Shown here piece after piece: positions 12,378 to 21,500 of a DNA stretch of 64,000 bases. A program made the translations under genes and the position numbers. The first letter of the stretch is position 1; each line of letters begins with the position of its first letter. This DNA is from Eutreptiella sp. 'Long Island Sound 2002' (lineage: Eukaryota > Euglenozoa > Euglenophyceae > Eutreptiales > Eutreptiaceae): NCBI GenBank assembly GCA_964036045.1, contig OZ038383.1:112069241-112133240 (forward strand), given 5' to 3'. A model generated the notes under the pieces. It was not told the origin of the DNA. It saw only the letters and a list, made by a program, of their open reading frames with translations, and made no database searches.

Positions 12378-15300
12378 ATGTATCGAATTGGTAATCGAGT
12401 TTCGCCGGAGCGGCCGAACGAGATGATAGTTCATGATGGGCGCGCTCAAGGCACGCCGGCGAGGTTCGCATATACTCGGAGCTTTCCGATGCTCGAAAGC
12501 CCGTCACGCCAGTTGGCGTTCTCGCAGTTTCAACAAGGAGATAGTGGAGACTTGAACATTTTTGAGCATGGAGCATGGGAATTTGGAGAAGAGCGCGTCG
12601 AACAGGTTCGGTTCGTGACACCGGATGGTGTGCCAGTTGAAATTCGCCGCGCGGTTCGCACAAATTCTCAATTAGATGGGGCGGCACAAGACCTATTATT
12701 GGGTGTGTCTAAGGTTGTGGAGAATTTGGTTCAATCTAGTCAATCTATGCAAGCCATCATAAACACGCATTCTGAGGACATTCAACGTGTTGTCACGGTT
12801 GGCAACAATTTGGGTCAATTTGTGGAGAAAATTTCTCAAGTGGTTGAATCACATGCCGGGTTATTGAATGGTGTTCGGTCAAAATTGGATGAGCATGAAC
12901 AATGCATTCGTCATGTGCAACAAGGCATTCAAGGGCATGAGCGTGATTTACATGGTGCGCGTGAGGAGTATCGCTCTCAAATTGGGGAACTACGAAACCA
13001 TGTTAATTCATGTGTGACACACGATGCACTTCAATCTTTGTTAAAGGAAGACCGTGTTTCTTTGGAGTCACGTTTATCCAAAATGGATTGTATACTTCAA
13101 GAGGGAGATAGGAAACTTGAAGAGGGCCAAACACGGTGTTCGCAAGAAATTTCATCCATGCGTGAAGCATTGTCGAATGCTTGTGGTGACAATGTAAATA
13201 CCAAGGTAATTCGACAAGAGTTGGGTGAATTGCAACGCAGATTTGATTCATTGAGTCAACAATTCACCCAAGAGTTGCGTGCCATTCGTTCGGACAAACA
13301 GGTGAGTGTCCGGCAATTGTCTTCACAAATTGAGGCGCTTGATACGCGTCTTATGGCATTGGAGGCATCATCCTCCAATATCTCTTCAACTCAATTGCTA
13401 CAGGAATTCAAGGAAAAGATTTCTTCAATGCCGAGTGCGCACGAAATTCAACGCATGGAGGATAACATGAAAAAGTATGATACAATTCCATCTAACATTG
13501 AGGAGTTGTGTCGTAGAATGGATATGGTTGATTCTTCCTTCAAAATGGTTCATTCAAACTCGAATTCTATTGGTGAATTGCAAAAAAATATCCAATTGGT
13601 TGATGGTAATTTGCAGAAAGAAATTCACAACTTGCATTCTCGTTATGCGTCATGTGTCACCTTGAATGATTTCCATCGCTTCAAATTAGAGGTTGACACA
13701 CGTGCTTCTTTGTTGAATCCCACAAGGGGTGTCAAGAAGGAACCAGTAGATGGTGACTCGGTTTCACATGGAGAGACACGGGTTTTGGATGAATTTGGTC
13801 GCGAGTTAAGTAGGATTCGGCATATCATTGATTGTGAATTGGGTGATGATGCACTTGTGAGGAGGAAGGAGTTATTTGAACATGTCTCTAATGTTGTCTC
13901 TCCCCTTTCGGCAGCCATCGCCGAATGTGTGGAGGATATCAAAGGAGACACAGTGAGCCATCGATCCTCCGAACGAGTGCCAATTCCAACAGCTAAAGAC
14001 GTATATGTTCGTTTTCGTGATGAGGATAGTGACAATGAAGTAGGTCGTGCACCATACTCCTCATTACAAGGTCTATTGGGTAAAAGCACCAAACACTCAC
14101 AATCAGTCGATGGTGCACCCTCACGGGTAACTCGGAGTAGCATTGGTGGTTTGTCTCCATTTGGGTTGCAAGGTAAAACTAAGAGCTCTGGTTTCAATGC
14201 TCTGTCCTTTGATGATGACAGCAATGCTAGTGAGGTGGGAGAGGCAAGCTTCCCCTCTTTGTCTCATCAACGGAAAGACACCGCCCATGATCAATTGAGG
14301 AAGGATGCTCAGAAGGTACGGTCTTTTTTCAGTTCAGTGGATGAGGGTAAGCATGTTGAAGTGGATCAATTGGCTGACCTCATGGGTGATACAGTCGGAA
14401 AGAGAGAAGGGCGTGTGCGAGGAGTCCTTAGCGATCAGTTTGATCCTAACGAATTGAGGTTGCTTGATGAACAGGCCAAGAAGGAGATTCGTAGGTTTTT
14501 GCCACGTCCTAAGCTGGACGCTGATTTTTTGAATTGGCATGTGTTTCGAAAGCAGTGGAAGTATTATATGGAGTTTTGGGGCTCAGTTATGAGCCCGCAT
14601 TTGCGAACTTTGACTTTGTTGTCTTGTTTGCCGGATAAATCGGCTGACTCATACTTGAAGTGCATTTATGAATTGGGTTGGACATATACCGATATTTGGC
14701 ATGAGATTAAGAGTGAAGCTAAGATGTTGTCGAATCCTGTTTCTTTGCAAACTGAATGGCAGAAATCCCGACCGGAGTCGAGTGACTTGCAAGATTATAG
14801 GGACTGGATCCTGCAGTGGTCGGTGCTTTTGAAGCGGTTGGGGGGTGTGCCACCAGACATTGCCAAGACTCAGTATTTGCATGCTTTGCTATCTTGTGGG
14901 TTTTTTGATTCGCAGCTTGAGAAGCTGTATGAGTTTGAGGACACACAGCCCAAAGCATTGACTTTGGAGGATTGTCATAATTTCATCATGCCTTTGTTGC
15001 GCACTCATAGGTGTTTCACGGTATCCAAGAAAGCGGCAGGGCGCGAGACCACAGAGACTCACTCTGACGAGGCGCCGGTGCGGGGAATCCATCCAGATAG
15101 TCGGGGTAGAACACGTGGGGATGAAGCGAATAGGCGTGGACGATCACCTGAGCGTGAGCATGGGGGGGGCAAGCGTACGGCTTCGGATCCTGGTCTCCCC
15201 CCTTGCACACACTGTGGTAAGGCACACAACCCAAAGACCTGCTGGGTTGGTTCCTCTACTCACTGGCCCCCATGGTTGAAGAACCAGAAACGCGTTGGGG

Positions 15301-15527
15301 AGTCAGACGTGAAGGAGCGATTACGTTTGAATTTGTGCGTGTGGTGTGGTAAGAAGCGTCATGAGGGTAAGGAGAAATGTCCTGAGCGCAAGCCACGCAC
15401 GTCACCCCAGGCTGAGGGTGAGTCCAAGAGTGCTGATCGTCCCATGTGTAAAGGGTGTGGTAAACCGGGACACACTGAAGATAAGTGCTGGTCTCTGCAC
15501 CCTGAGCTGAAGCCGCAGAAGAAGTAG
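12378..15527 (+). CDS. gag: Gag polyprotein of element A
   Basis: 1049 residues from the first ATG after the LTR (12378); the frame is open upstream into the LTR, but that ATG at 12171 lies in the LTR itself. The N-terminal third is basic, then a long Gln/Glu/Ser-rich region (about 13000-13700) looks like coiled coil. A capsid-like helical segment (about 14470-14990) contains FLNWHVFRKQWKYYMEFWG. The C-terminus has three zinc knuckles: CX2CX3HX4C (15204-15242), CX2CX4HX5C (15336-15380) and a canonical CX2CX4HX4C (15447-15488), expected to bind element RNA. The ORF ends at TAG 15525. It is much larger than a typical Ty3 Gag, mostly because of the coiled-coil part. Its role as structural particle protein is inferred from position and knuckles. 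Confidence 0.88.
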   Translation: MYRIGNRVSPERPNEMIVHDGRAQGTPARFAYTRSFPMLESPSRQLAFSQFQQGDSGDLNIFEHGAWEFGEERVEQVRFVTPDGVPVEIRRAVRTNSQLDGAAQDLLLGVSKVVENLVQSSQSMQAIINTHSEDIQRVVTVGNNLGQFVEKISQVVESHAGLLNGVRSKLDEHEQCIRHVQQGIQGHERDLHGAREEYRSQIGELRNHVNSCVTHDALQSLLKEDRVSLESRLSKMDCILQEGDRKLEEGQTRCSQEISSMREALSNACGDNVNTKVIRQELGELQRRFDSLSQQFTQELRAIRSDKQVSVRQLSSQIEALDTRLMALEASSSNISSTQLLQEFKEKISSMPSAHEIQRMEDNMKKYDTIPSNIEELCRRMDMVDSSFKMVHSNSNSIGELQKNIQLVDGNLQKEIHNLHSRYASCVTLNDFHRFKLEVDTRASLLNPTRGVKKEPVDGDSVSHGETRVLDEFGRELSRIRHIIDCELGDDALVRRKELFEHVSNVVSPLSAAIAECVEDIKGDTVSHRSSERVPIPTAKDVYVRFRDEDSDNEVGRAPYSSLQGLLGKSTKHSQSVDGAPSRVTRSSIGGLSPFGLQGKTKSSGFNALSFDDDSNASEVGEASFPSLSHQRKDTAHDQLRKDAQKVRSFFSSVDEGKHVEVDQLADLMGDTVGKREGRVRGVLSDQFDPNELRLLDEQAKKEIRRFLPRPKLDADFLNWHVFRKQWKYYMEFWGSVMSPHLRTLTLLSCLPDKSADSYLKCIYELGWTYTDIWHEIKSEAKMLSNPVSLQTEWQKSRPESSDLQDYRDWILQWSVLLKRLGGVPPDIAKTQYLHALLSCGFFDSQLEKLYEFEDTQPKALTLEDCHNFIMPLLRTHRCFTVSKKAAGRETTETHSDEAPVRGIHPDSRGRTRGDEANRRGRSPEREHGGGKRTASDPGLPPCTHCGKAHNPKTCWVGSSTHWPPWLKNQKRVGESDVKERLRLNLCVWCGKKRHEGKEKCPERKPRTSPQAEGESKSADRPMCKGCGKPGHTEDKCWSLHPELKPQKK

Positions 15528-15535
15528 GTGGTTAG

Positions 15536-17014
15536 GGAATTCCTGGCATCCCGCTCAAAGCCCCAAGTTTTGTCTTGCCATTTTTCTGTGCGTTTCGGCT
15601 TATTATTGATCCTGTGCAAGGCTGTTTGCTTCCATATGAGTGTGTCGCAGTACAGTCCACCAATCTGGTGCAGCACAGGGACATACAGCAGTTGTCAGAT
15701 GGTGTCTGCACCGCGAGTGTTGGTTCACAGCAATGCTGCCAGGTGGTGGGTGCCTCAGCACCATTGGACCACAATGCCAGAGATGATTCACGTGCATGTG
15801 CATTCATGCTTTTGTTTGCCGCTGTATTTTTCTGCATGGGTGGTTCCTTGGGAATGCTCTTGTGTCAAATTCAGGACGCAATGAGACAAGCCGAGGATGT
15901 TTCAGCCACCGATTTACGGGCAGCAGGTAGTCCAGTCTGCGCAGGCTTGTGTGGGTGTGATGTCTCCTGTAAATGTGTTCATGATTGTACTGCAAAGGGG
16001 CTGCGACCTCAGTGGCATCCCCCTTTACTCAATGAACAACGGGACGTCTGGATTTTCATCGCTGCAGCTGACAGATGCCCATGCACGGTGGCAGTACCAT
16101 GTACAGGGGCAGATAAAACGCCTGAAATCACTGAAGTTATGATCCAGCAGACAACACCTGTATTGCCGGCGCAACCGGTGTTAAATACATTGATACCGGA
16201 ATGGCACGATGAAGCCTGGTGGGACCAGTTTATGGAACTCCTGTTGAGTGACGCCAAGGGTCGTCTGATGGAGCTCCAGAGTGGCCAGCATGTACTTAGG
16301 GTCAGGCGTTTGACACCAGAAGCACGAATACCGCGCAGGGTCACACAGGGCTCTGTGGGTTATGATTTGGCATCTGCATACGCGTGCACTGTCCCGCCTT
16401 TTGGGAAGGCATGCATTCAGACCGATATTGCTGTAGCTGTACCCCCTGGCACTTATGCTCGAGTGGCGCCAAGGTCAGGGATGGCTTTAAAGTCACACAT
16501 AGCAGTAGGCGCTGGTGTAATTGACCAGGATTACCGTGGTGGTATAGGAGTGGTGTTGTTTAATCACAGCGATCAGCCATTTGAAGTGGCTCCTGGAGAT
16601 CGTGTGGCCCAGTTGATACTTGAACGTATATCACTTCCTGTAGTACAGGAGGTTGAGCATTTTGCTGAGACGCTTCGGGATGGTAAAGGTTTTGGCAGTT
16701 CAGGGACAGCGAGTGTTCGATCACAGCGGCATCAGGAAAGATGCCAATTATGTAAATTGCATTCCGTGACTGCTGATGAATTGCCATTGAAAAATGGCGT
16801 CAATAAGGATGAATTTGAGGCTGGTAGCTCACCTTTTGAGGTTGAGTTGAATGATTGTACATGTCAGGAGGAGGCTGCATCTGACGTGGGCTCCGAGGAT
16901 GTTGGGTCCGAAGGTACAGCTTCTACATGCACCTCACAGCCGCCTGATTGTTTCGCAGGTGGATGGGGTTATGAACGAGAATATGAGTCGCCCCCACCCC
17001 CCCCCCTGCATTAG
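15536..17014 (+). CDS. dUTPase ORF of element A (second reading frame)
   Basis: Open from just after a TAG at 15533; the first ATG is at 15806, so the start is uncertain. The C-terminal half is a trimeric-type dUTP pyrophosphatase with all five motifs: GYDLASAY (about 16357), PRSGMALK (about 16469), GVIDQDYRGG (about 16515), GDRVAQLI (about 16595) and GKGFGSSG (about 16684). It hydrolyses dUTP to dUMP, limiting uracil in newly made cDNA. The N-terminal half has a hydrophobic segment (FMLLFAAVFFCMGG, about 15803-15850) and many cysteines, and is not recognised. No D-T/S-G protease motif is visible. It lies in the -1 frame relative to gag but does not overlap it (gag stops at 15527), so how it is expressed is open: reinitiation or splicing are possible. 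Confidence 0.85.
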   Translation, partial: GIPGIPLKAPSFVLPFFCAFRLIIDPVQGCLLPYECVAVQSTNLVQHRDIQQLSDGVCTASVGSQQCCQVVGASAPLDHNARDDSRACAFMLLFAAVFFCMGGSLGMLLCQIQDAMRQAEDVSATDLRAAGSPVCAGLCGCDVSCKCVHDCTAKGLRPQWHPPLLNEQRDVWIFIAAADRCPCTVAVPCTGADKTPEITEVMIQQTTPVLPAQPVLNTLIPEWHDEAWWDQFMELLLSDAKGRLMELQSGQHVLRVRRLTPEARIPRRVTQGSVGYDLASAYACTVPPFGKACIQTDIAVAVPPGTYARVAPRSGMALKSHIAVGAGVIDQDYRGGIGVVLFNHSDQPFEVAPGDRVAQLILERISLPVVQEVEHFAETLRDGKGFGSSGTASVRSQRHQERCQLCKLHSVTADELPLKNGVNKDEFEAGSSPFEVELNDCTCQEEAASDVGSEDVGSEGTASTCTSQPPDCFAGGWGYEREYESPPPPPLH

Positions 17015-20000
17015 ATCCCCCCCACAGCACCCGGCAGCTTAGGAGTAGTGCACCCCCCTTAACTGATGTTCTTCGTTTGGCCCCCCCTGAAATCGTGCTT
17101 ACCGGTCCGGAGGGTAAGGAGGTGCAGTATCTGGTCCGAAGGCTTCGATACCATGATGAGCTCACGCGCATGCAGCGATTGGTAGCACGCAAACGCGTGG
17201 CGCATCGCTTATTGCATTCGCGCCGTCAGCGACAGAAATCAAGACTCCGTCCTGACATATTTCGTTCCCTTGTGCACTGGGCGCAGGAGTGCCCACAGGT
17301 TGATGTTTTTGCTTCCCCTGAGACTAGGCATGTTAGGATATTTTGGCATCGTCATCAAGACCGCCCTTGGGCTGAATCCTGGGGTGACAAGTTTTTGTTT
17401 GTGCATAATCCCCCTCATTCTCGTTATAAGGATGTAGTTGCGAAGATTGTAGGTGATGGGGCCCGTGGGATAGCAATTTTGCCTGTGGATAAGGCCCAAA
17501 GCTGGTTCTGGGCCCTGGGTGAAATTGCTGTCGACTGGGTTGATTTTCCTCAGGCCTCTCAGATATTTCAAGATGCTGACGGAAATTCTGTGCCGTCGCC
17601 GAGTCCGTTTGGTATGCGTGCTGTTTTGTTTGATGCGCATGATGCGCCGGGTTACGGTGGGGGGGGAGATATGACATGGGATGATGATGAAGTCCCGGAA
17701 GTCCCTGAGGTCCAGGTGACAGATGGGCAGCAGAAAGTTGTATGGCGCAAGCAGATGGAGCCCACTGTCAGTTATTCCCCTGCAGTACCTGGTTTTGGCA
17801 GGCATGTGCGAGACCGGTCGGTCAGAGCTGTCATTGAATCTGACCTGGAGCATCCTATGTGTGAGAAATGGGGACAAATGCTTGAGGAAGAATTTGAGGA
17901 CGTTTTTCACTTTAAGCCACATACGGAGCTTGAAAAGTTCCCAGGCTTGAGGGGTGAACATGGGACATGTAGGATTGAGTTGAGAGACAATCCACAGCCC
18001 AAGTCAGTTCAGCCCTACAGATGTGTGGGTATAAGGGCTGCAGCTTTTAAGGCCTTAATCGAGAAATTTCAGGGTCGTGGTATGCTGCGCGAGGCCAAAG
18101 GGGACCCTCAGTGGGTATCCCGGGCCTTCGTAGTGCCAAAGCCTGGGGGGAAATGGCGATTAGTGATTGACTATCGTCATTTGAACTCCCAAATTCGGGA
18201 TGTTATCTATCCTCTGCCCATTATAGAGGATAAAATTTTAGATGAAGGGCAAAATGTCTTGTGGTCCATTTTCGACTTAGAAGATGGTTTCCACCAAATG
18301 CCGCTGGAGGAAACCTCCAAGCATTTGACGGCATTTATGACACCATGGGGGGTTTTTGAATGGGAGGTATTGCCAATGGGGCTGAAAACAGCCCCTACAG
18401 CATACCAGAGAATGGTGTCATGGTGCCTGGCCCAGGACCCTGAAATTAAATGTCGGCCTTACATTGATGACATACTCCACGGTACCAAGGGTAATGCCCA
18501 GGGACAGATAGATGAGCAGGTCCTGGAGGAGCACTATCAATCTCTTCGACGGTTGTTTGCTTGTTTCAGAAAGTATCAGTTGACTGTGAAGAGAGAGAAG
18601 TGCTTCCTCTTTAGGCAGAGGGTTAAATTTTGTGGGCATATATTGGAGAAGGGTACCAGGAGGTCAGCGCCTGATAAACTGCAGGCTATCAGCAGGTGGC
18701 AGCCTGAGCACATTCGCACGCCCACTCAGATGAAGGCGTTCCTAGGGCTAACTCAGTGGTATGCCATCTATATGAAGGACTATGCAAAATATGCTGCAGT
18801 CCTGAGTAATGCATTGACTGGCATGGAACCCCATGCGAAGGCCAGTCAGCGTCAGCGTGCATATAGGGTGAAGTGGACCCCAGAGATGCGTGTGGCCTTC
18901 GATGCAATTAAGACAGGCATGCAGCAAGAGGTGGTCCTGGATATAGCAAATCCATACAAGGATTATGTCATTCGCATGGATGCATCTAAATACGCTGTGG
19001 GAGCAGTTTTAGAGCAGGAGGACAGCAAGGGACAGTTAAGGCCAGTCGCATTTTTTTCACGCAAATTGCAGGGAAAGAATGGGTTGGGGCAGATTGGCTG
19101 GTCCACAAGGGAGAAAGAAACCTATGCATTGATCGCTACTTTGCATAAGTTTCGTTCTTGGATTGCTGACCGTAGGGTTTATGTTAAGGCATTGACAGAT
19201 CATGCCGCATTAGTTTCATGGTTCCGTGAAGATCTGAATACAATTAGTGGCCCGATAGGTAGGCGTGGGAGATGGCATGAATTCCTCTCCCAGTTTAATA
19301 TAGAGGTTGTATATACTCAGGGTAAACATCACATTGTTCCTGATGTGATGTCGCGTTGGGCGTATCCAGCGTGTGAGTATGCACCTGATGCATGCATGCA
19401 TGGCAGTGAAGCAGATTTGACGGGACTTCAGCAAGACGAGGCTGAGGTGAAGAAATGGGAAGATCAACAGATAGCTGGCAAGGACTGTGGTCACGCCCAG
19501 CATGTTCGTGCAGTGGGGGATACTGGTGTAGGCCTACAGGATAGGGTTCGTGCGTTGTTTGCTTGTGCCCCAGAGAATGGAGGTCCAGATGACCGTCCCT
19601 CACGGGAACAGCCCCCACTGCAGCCTCAATTGCGACAGAATTTGATTTTGCACCGAATGCAGTCACAGTGCTGGGGCTTGGAAGCTGCAGCGCGTATTGC
19701 CTGCATTTCAGCACGCACGCGCAGCAGGGGTGAGCAGAATGTGGGGACTTCCGTAGCTGGAGCCCACAGGGATTTGGCAGTACAGGGTGATTCTGATTCT
19801 GCAGACGGACCTCCGTCTCAGCAAACTGATGGTCTGTCACAGGCAGGCAAACAGCCGGAAGGGACCTCAGTTGCCGGGGCCCACTTGAATTTTGCTGTAC
19901 AGGTTGCAGCCAGGCCTCAGCAGCCTGGAATTCTGTCGCAGGCAGGGAAGGATGCGCAGGATGCACAGGATGCACAGGATGCGCAGGATGCACAGGGTGC

Positions 20001-20460
20001 ACAGGATTCACAGAATCCGTTGCCGCTTTCCAGCATTGATGTGCTTTTCTCAGATTGGAGTGAAGCTTACAAAGCAGATCCAGTCTGGAAAGATGCCTTT
20101 GAAGGTTTGCAGCGTGGGGAATTACAGAAGGGTCTGGGTTTGTGTCACGGGAAGATTCGACAAGGGGGTAAAACTGTGGTTCCTGAGTCACTGGTTGACC
20201 CAGTCCTTGAAGCTATGCATTCGTACACGCATCCTGGTGCTGAGAAGTTGGTGCATCTTTGTAAGCGCAGATATCTGTTCCCTGGTGACATTGAGCCTAG
20301 GGTCAGAGAGCTACTGCAGGGCTGTACTACATGCCAGACCTGCAAGGCTCGCAGCACACCCTCGCCGGATTCTCTGGAATTCTGGCCCATTCCTGAATCT
20401 CCATTCGCCAGTTTGGCAATGGATTTTGTGAAGCTGGAGGAGTGTGAGGCAGGGGTGTGA
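16987..20460 (+). CDS. pol: Pol polyprotein of element A: DIRS-like domain, RT, RNase H, integrase zinc finger
   Basis: 1157 codons, no obvious ATG start. Order: (1) a domain at about 17299-17560 with VDVFASPETRHVRIFW, NPPHSRYKDVVAKI and ARGIAILPV, resembling a module next to RNase H in DIRS-type elements; (2) reverse transcriptase with SRAFVVPKPGGKWRLVIDYR (about 18118), FDLEDGFHQM, LPMGLKTAPTAYQRM and the catalytic YIDD (18460-18471); (3) RNase H with RMDASKYAVGAVLEQ (about 18975), REKETYAL and LTDHAAL; (4) a low-complexity linker with QDA repeats (about 19950-20015); (5) the integrase HHCC finger, HSYTHPG and CTTCQTC (about 20220-20345). The frame stops at TGA 20458 just before the integrase catalytic core, which continues in the -1 frame. 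Confidence 0.92.
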   Translation, partial: VAPTPPPALDPPHSTRQLRSSAPPLTDVLRLAPPEIVLTGPEGKEVQYLVRRLRYHDELTRMQRLVARKRVAHRLLHSRRQRQKSRLRPDIFRSLVHWAQECPQVDVFASPETRHVRIFWHRHQDRPWAESWGDKFLFVHNPPHSRYKDVVAKIVGDGARGIAILPVDKAQSWFWALGEIAVDWVDFPQASQIFQDADGNSVPSPSPFGMRAVLFDAHDAPGYGGGGDMTWDDDEVPEVPEVQVTDGQQKVVWRKQMEPTVSYSPAVPGFGRHVRDRSVRAVIESDLEHPMCEKWGQMLEEEFEDVFHFKPHTELEKFPGLRGEHGTCRIELRDNPQPKSVQPYRCVGIRAAAFKALIEKFQGRGMLREAKGDPQWVSRAFVVPKPGGKWRLVIDYRHLNSQIRDVIYPLPIIEDKILDEGQNVLWSIFDLEDGFHQMPLEETSKHLTAFMTPWGVFEWEVLPMGLKTAPTAYQRMVSWCLAQDPEIKCRPYIDDILHGTKGNAQGQIDEQVLEEHYQSLRRLFACFRKYQLTVKREKCFLFRQRVKFCGHILEKGTRRSAPDKLQAISRWQPEHIRTPTQMKAFLGLTQWYAIYMKDYAKYAAVLSNALTGMEPHAKASQRQRAYRVKWTPEMRVAFDAIKTGMQQEVVLDIANPYKDYVIRMDASKYAVGAVLEQEDSKGQLRPVAFFSRKLQGKNGLGQIGWSTREKETYALIATLHKFRSWIADRRVYVKALTDHAALVSWFREDLNTISGPIGRRGRWHEFLSQFNIEVVYTQGKHHIVPDVMSRWAYPACEYAPDACMHGSEADLTGLQQDEAEVKKWEDQQIAGKDCGHAQHVRAVGDTGVGLQDRVRALFACAPENGGPDDRPSREQPPLQPQLRQNLILHRMQSQCWGLEAAARIACISARTRSRGEQNVGTSVAGAHRDLAVQGDSDSADGPPSQQTDGLSQAGKQPEGTSVAGAHLNFAVQVAARPQQPGILSQAGKDAQDAQDAQDAQDAQGAQDSQNPLPLSSIDVLFSDWSEAYKADPVWKDAFEGLQRGELQKGLGLCHGKIRQGGKTVVPESLVDPVLEAMHSYTHPGAEKLVHLCKRRYLFPGDIEPRVRELLQGCTTCQTCKARSTPSPDSLEFWPIPESPFASLAMDFVKLEECEAGV
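16997..17006 (+). promoter_or_regulatory. C10 run in the dUTPase/pol overlap, candidate -1 slippage site
   Basis: The dUTPase frame ends at 17014. The pol frame, shifted by -1, opens at 16987 after a TGA at 16984. The 28-base overlap contains ten consecutive C residues preceded by another C5. A homopolymer in the only window where a -1 shift would join the two ORFs is a plausible ribosomal or transcriptional slippage site. No downstream structure was tested. Confidence 0.45.
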
Positions 20461-20786
20461 TGTATGACAGTGTATTTGTAATAGTTGACAGACTGACGGG
20501 GTATGTGATGGGTATACCCTGTAGGGATGAAGGCCTAACTGCCGAGAAGGCAGCAGCTTTGTTCTTGGACAGATGTGTCCATTTTGTGGGACTGCCGCAT
20601 GAGATCATGTCCGATAACGACAAGTTGATCTCAAAATCATTTTTTCAAACGTTATGCAGCATGAGCGGCATAGAGCAGCACAAGGGCGTTGTTAAACGCC
20701 CACAGTCCAATGGACGTGCTGAGGCGGCAGTGAAGGCTGTTGTAAATAGCCTGAGGCGCTTTTTGGATCAGCGGTCCAAAAAGTGA
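20457..20786 (+). pseudogene. Integrase catalytic core of element A, frameshifted from pol
   Basis: This frame carries the integrase core with the D,D-35-E-type acidic residues in VIVDRLTGY, MSDNDKLI and SNGRAEAAVK. It is -1 relative to the upstream pol frame; the shift falls in a short G-run (GGGG TGTG near 20452), so a one-base deletion is the simplest explanation and programmed shifting an alternative. It ends at an in-frame TGA (20784-20786) in a conserved part of the fold. The downstream frame is the same and continues the protein. The integrase would insert the cDNA, but this copy cannot make it without recoding. Confidence 0.75.
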
Positions 20787-21500
20787 GTGCATTCTCTCCC
20801 ACTTGCGCTGTGGGGGCTGAACGACTTGCCAGGCGTAGTGGCACCGTATTCGCCACACAGGCTGGTGTTTGGGAGGGATCCTGTAGGGTTTGGGGATTGC
20901 CCTCCGCTGGACCTAATGGAGCGCAATGAAGATGCCGTGCAGTTTTTTGATAGGGTTAGCCATGAGAGGAGGTTGGTTCAGGATAAGCTAACAAAGATAC
21001 ATGCAGCGGAACGCAGGGCATGGCTGAAGAAGCATCCGCCACAGGAATTTTTTCCGGGGCAGAAGGTCTGGGTGCGTAAGTTGCCGGGAGGCTCGAAGCT
21101 CGATCGGCTGTGGTTTGGGCCCTGCGAGGTCATGGCAGTCCTGAGTGAGGCCCGTATTGAAGTGGACACGGGGCCTGCTGGGTTACAGATACTGCCGTCG
21201 ACTAGACTGAAGCCATATATGGCATCATTCGGGGGTCAGGAGATTGCATGCCATTATTTTGAGCCGGAGGGCAGAGGCCCCCCAGAGGAGAAAGAATATG
21301 TGGTGGAGGAAGTCCTGGATGTGCGAAAAAACGGACCTCCCCACAAGTGGAAGTGGCATGTGAAATTCCGGGGTTATCCTGAACCAGAGTGGCATGATAT
21401 CTCATGTTTTGTGCATCATGTCAATGATGTGTGGCACAAGTTCAATAAGAGTAAGGGAATTGAACTGTCAATTGCTGACATCATGCAGGCACAGAAATGA
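20787..21500 (+). pseudogene. Integrase C-terminus and chromodomain of element A, after an in-frame TGA
   Basis: In the same frame as the catalytic core and separated from it only by the TGA. It contains YSPHRLVFGRDPVG, a small basic barrel-like region (VWVRKLPGGSKLDRLWFGP) and a chromodomain (about 21290-21450) with EYVVEEVLDVR, WHVKFRGYPEPEWHD and a following helix. Chromodomains fused to integrase are the hallmark of chromoviruses and are thought to direct integration to modified histones. The stop could be a TGG-to-TGA mutation, since Trp fits the local pattern, or it could be suppressed. It ends at a TGA (21498-21500). Confidence 0.75.

Noticed and set aside
12531-12560. GDSG in the Gag N-terminus as a protease active site
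   Set aside because: It lacks the hydrophobic residues before and the Ala/Thr pattern after the triad seen in retropepsins (compare the clear site in element C).
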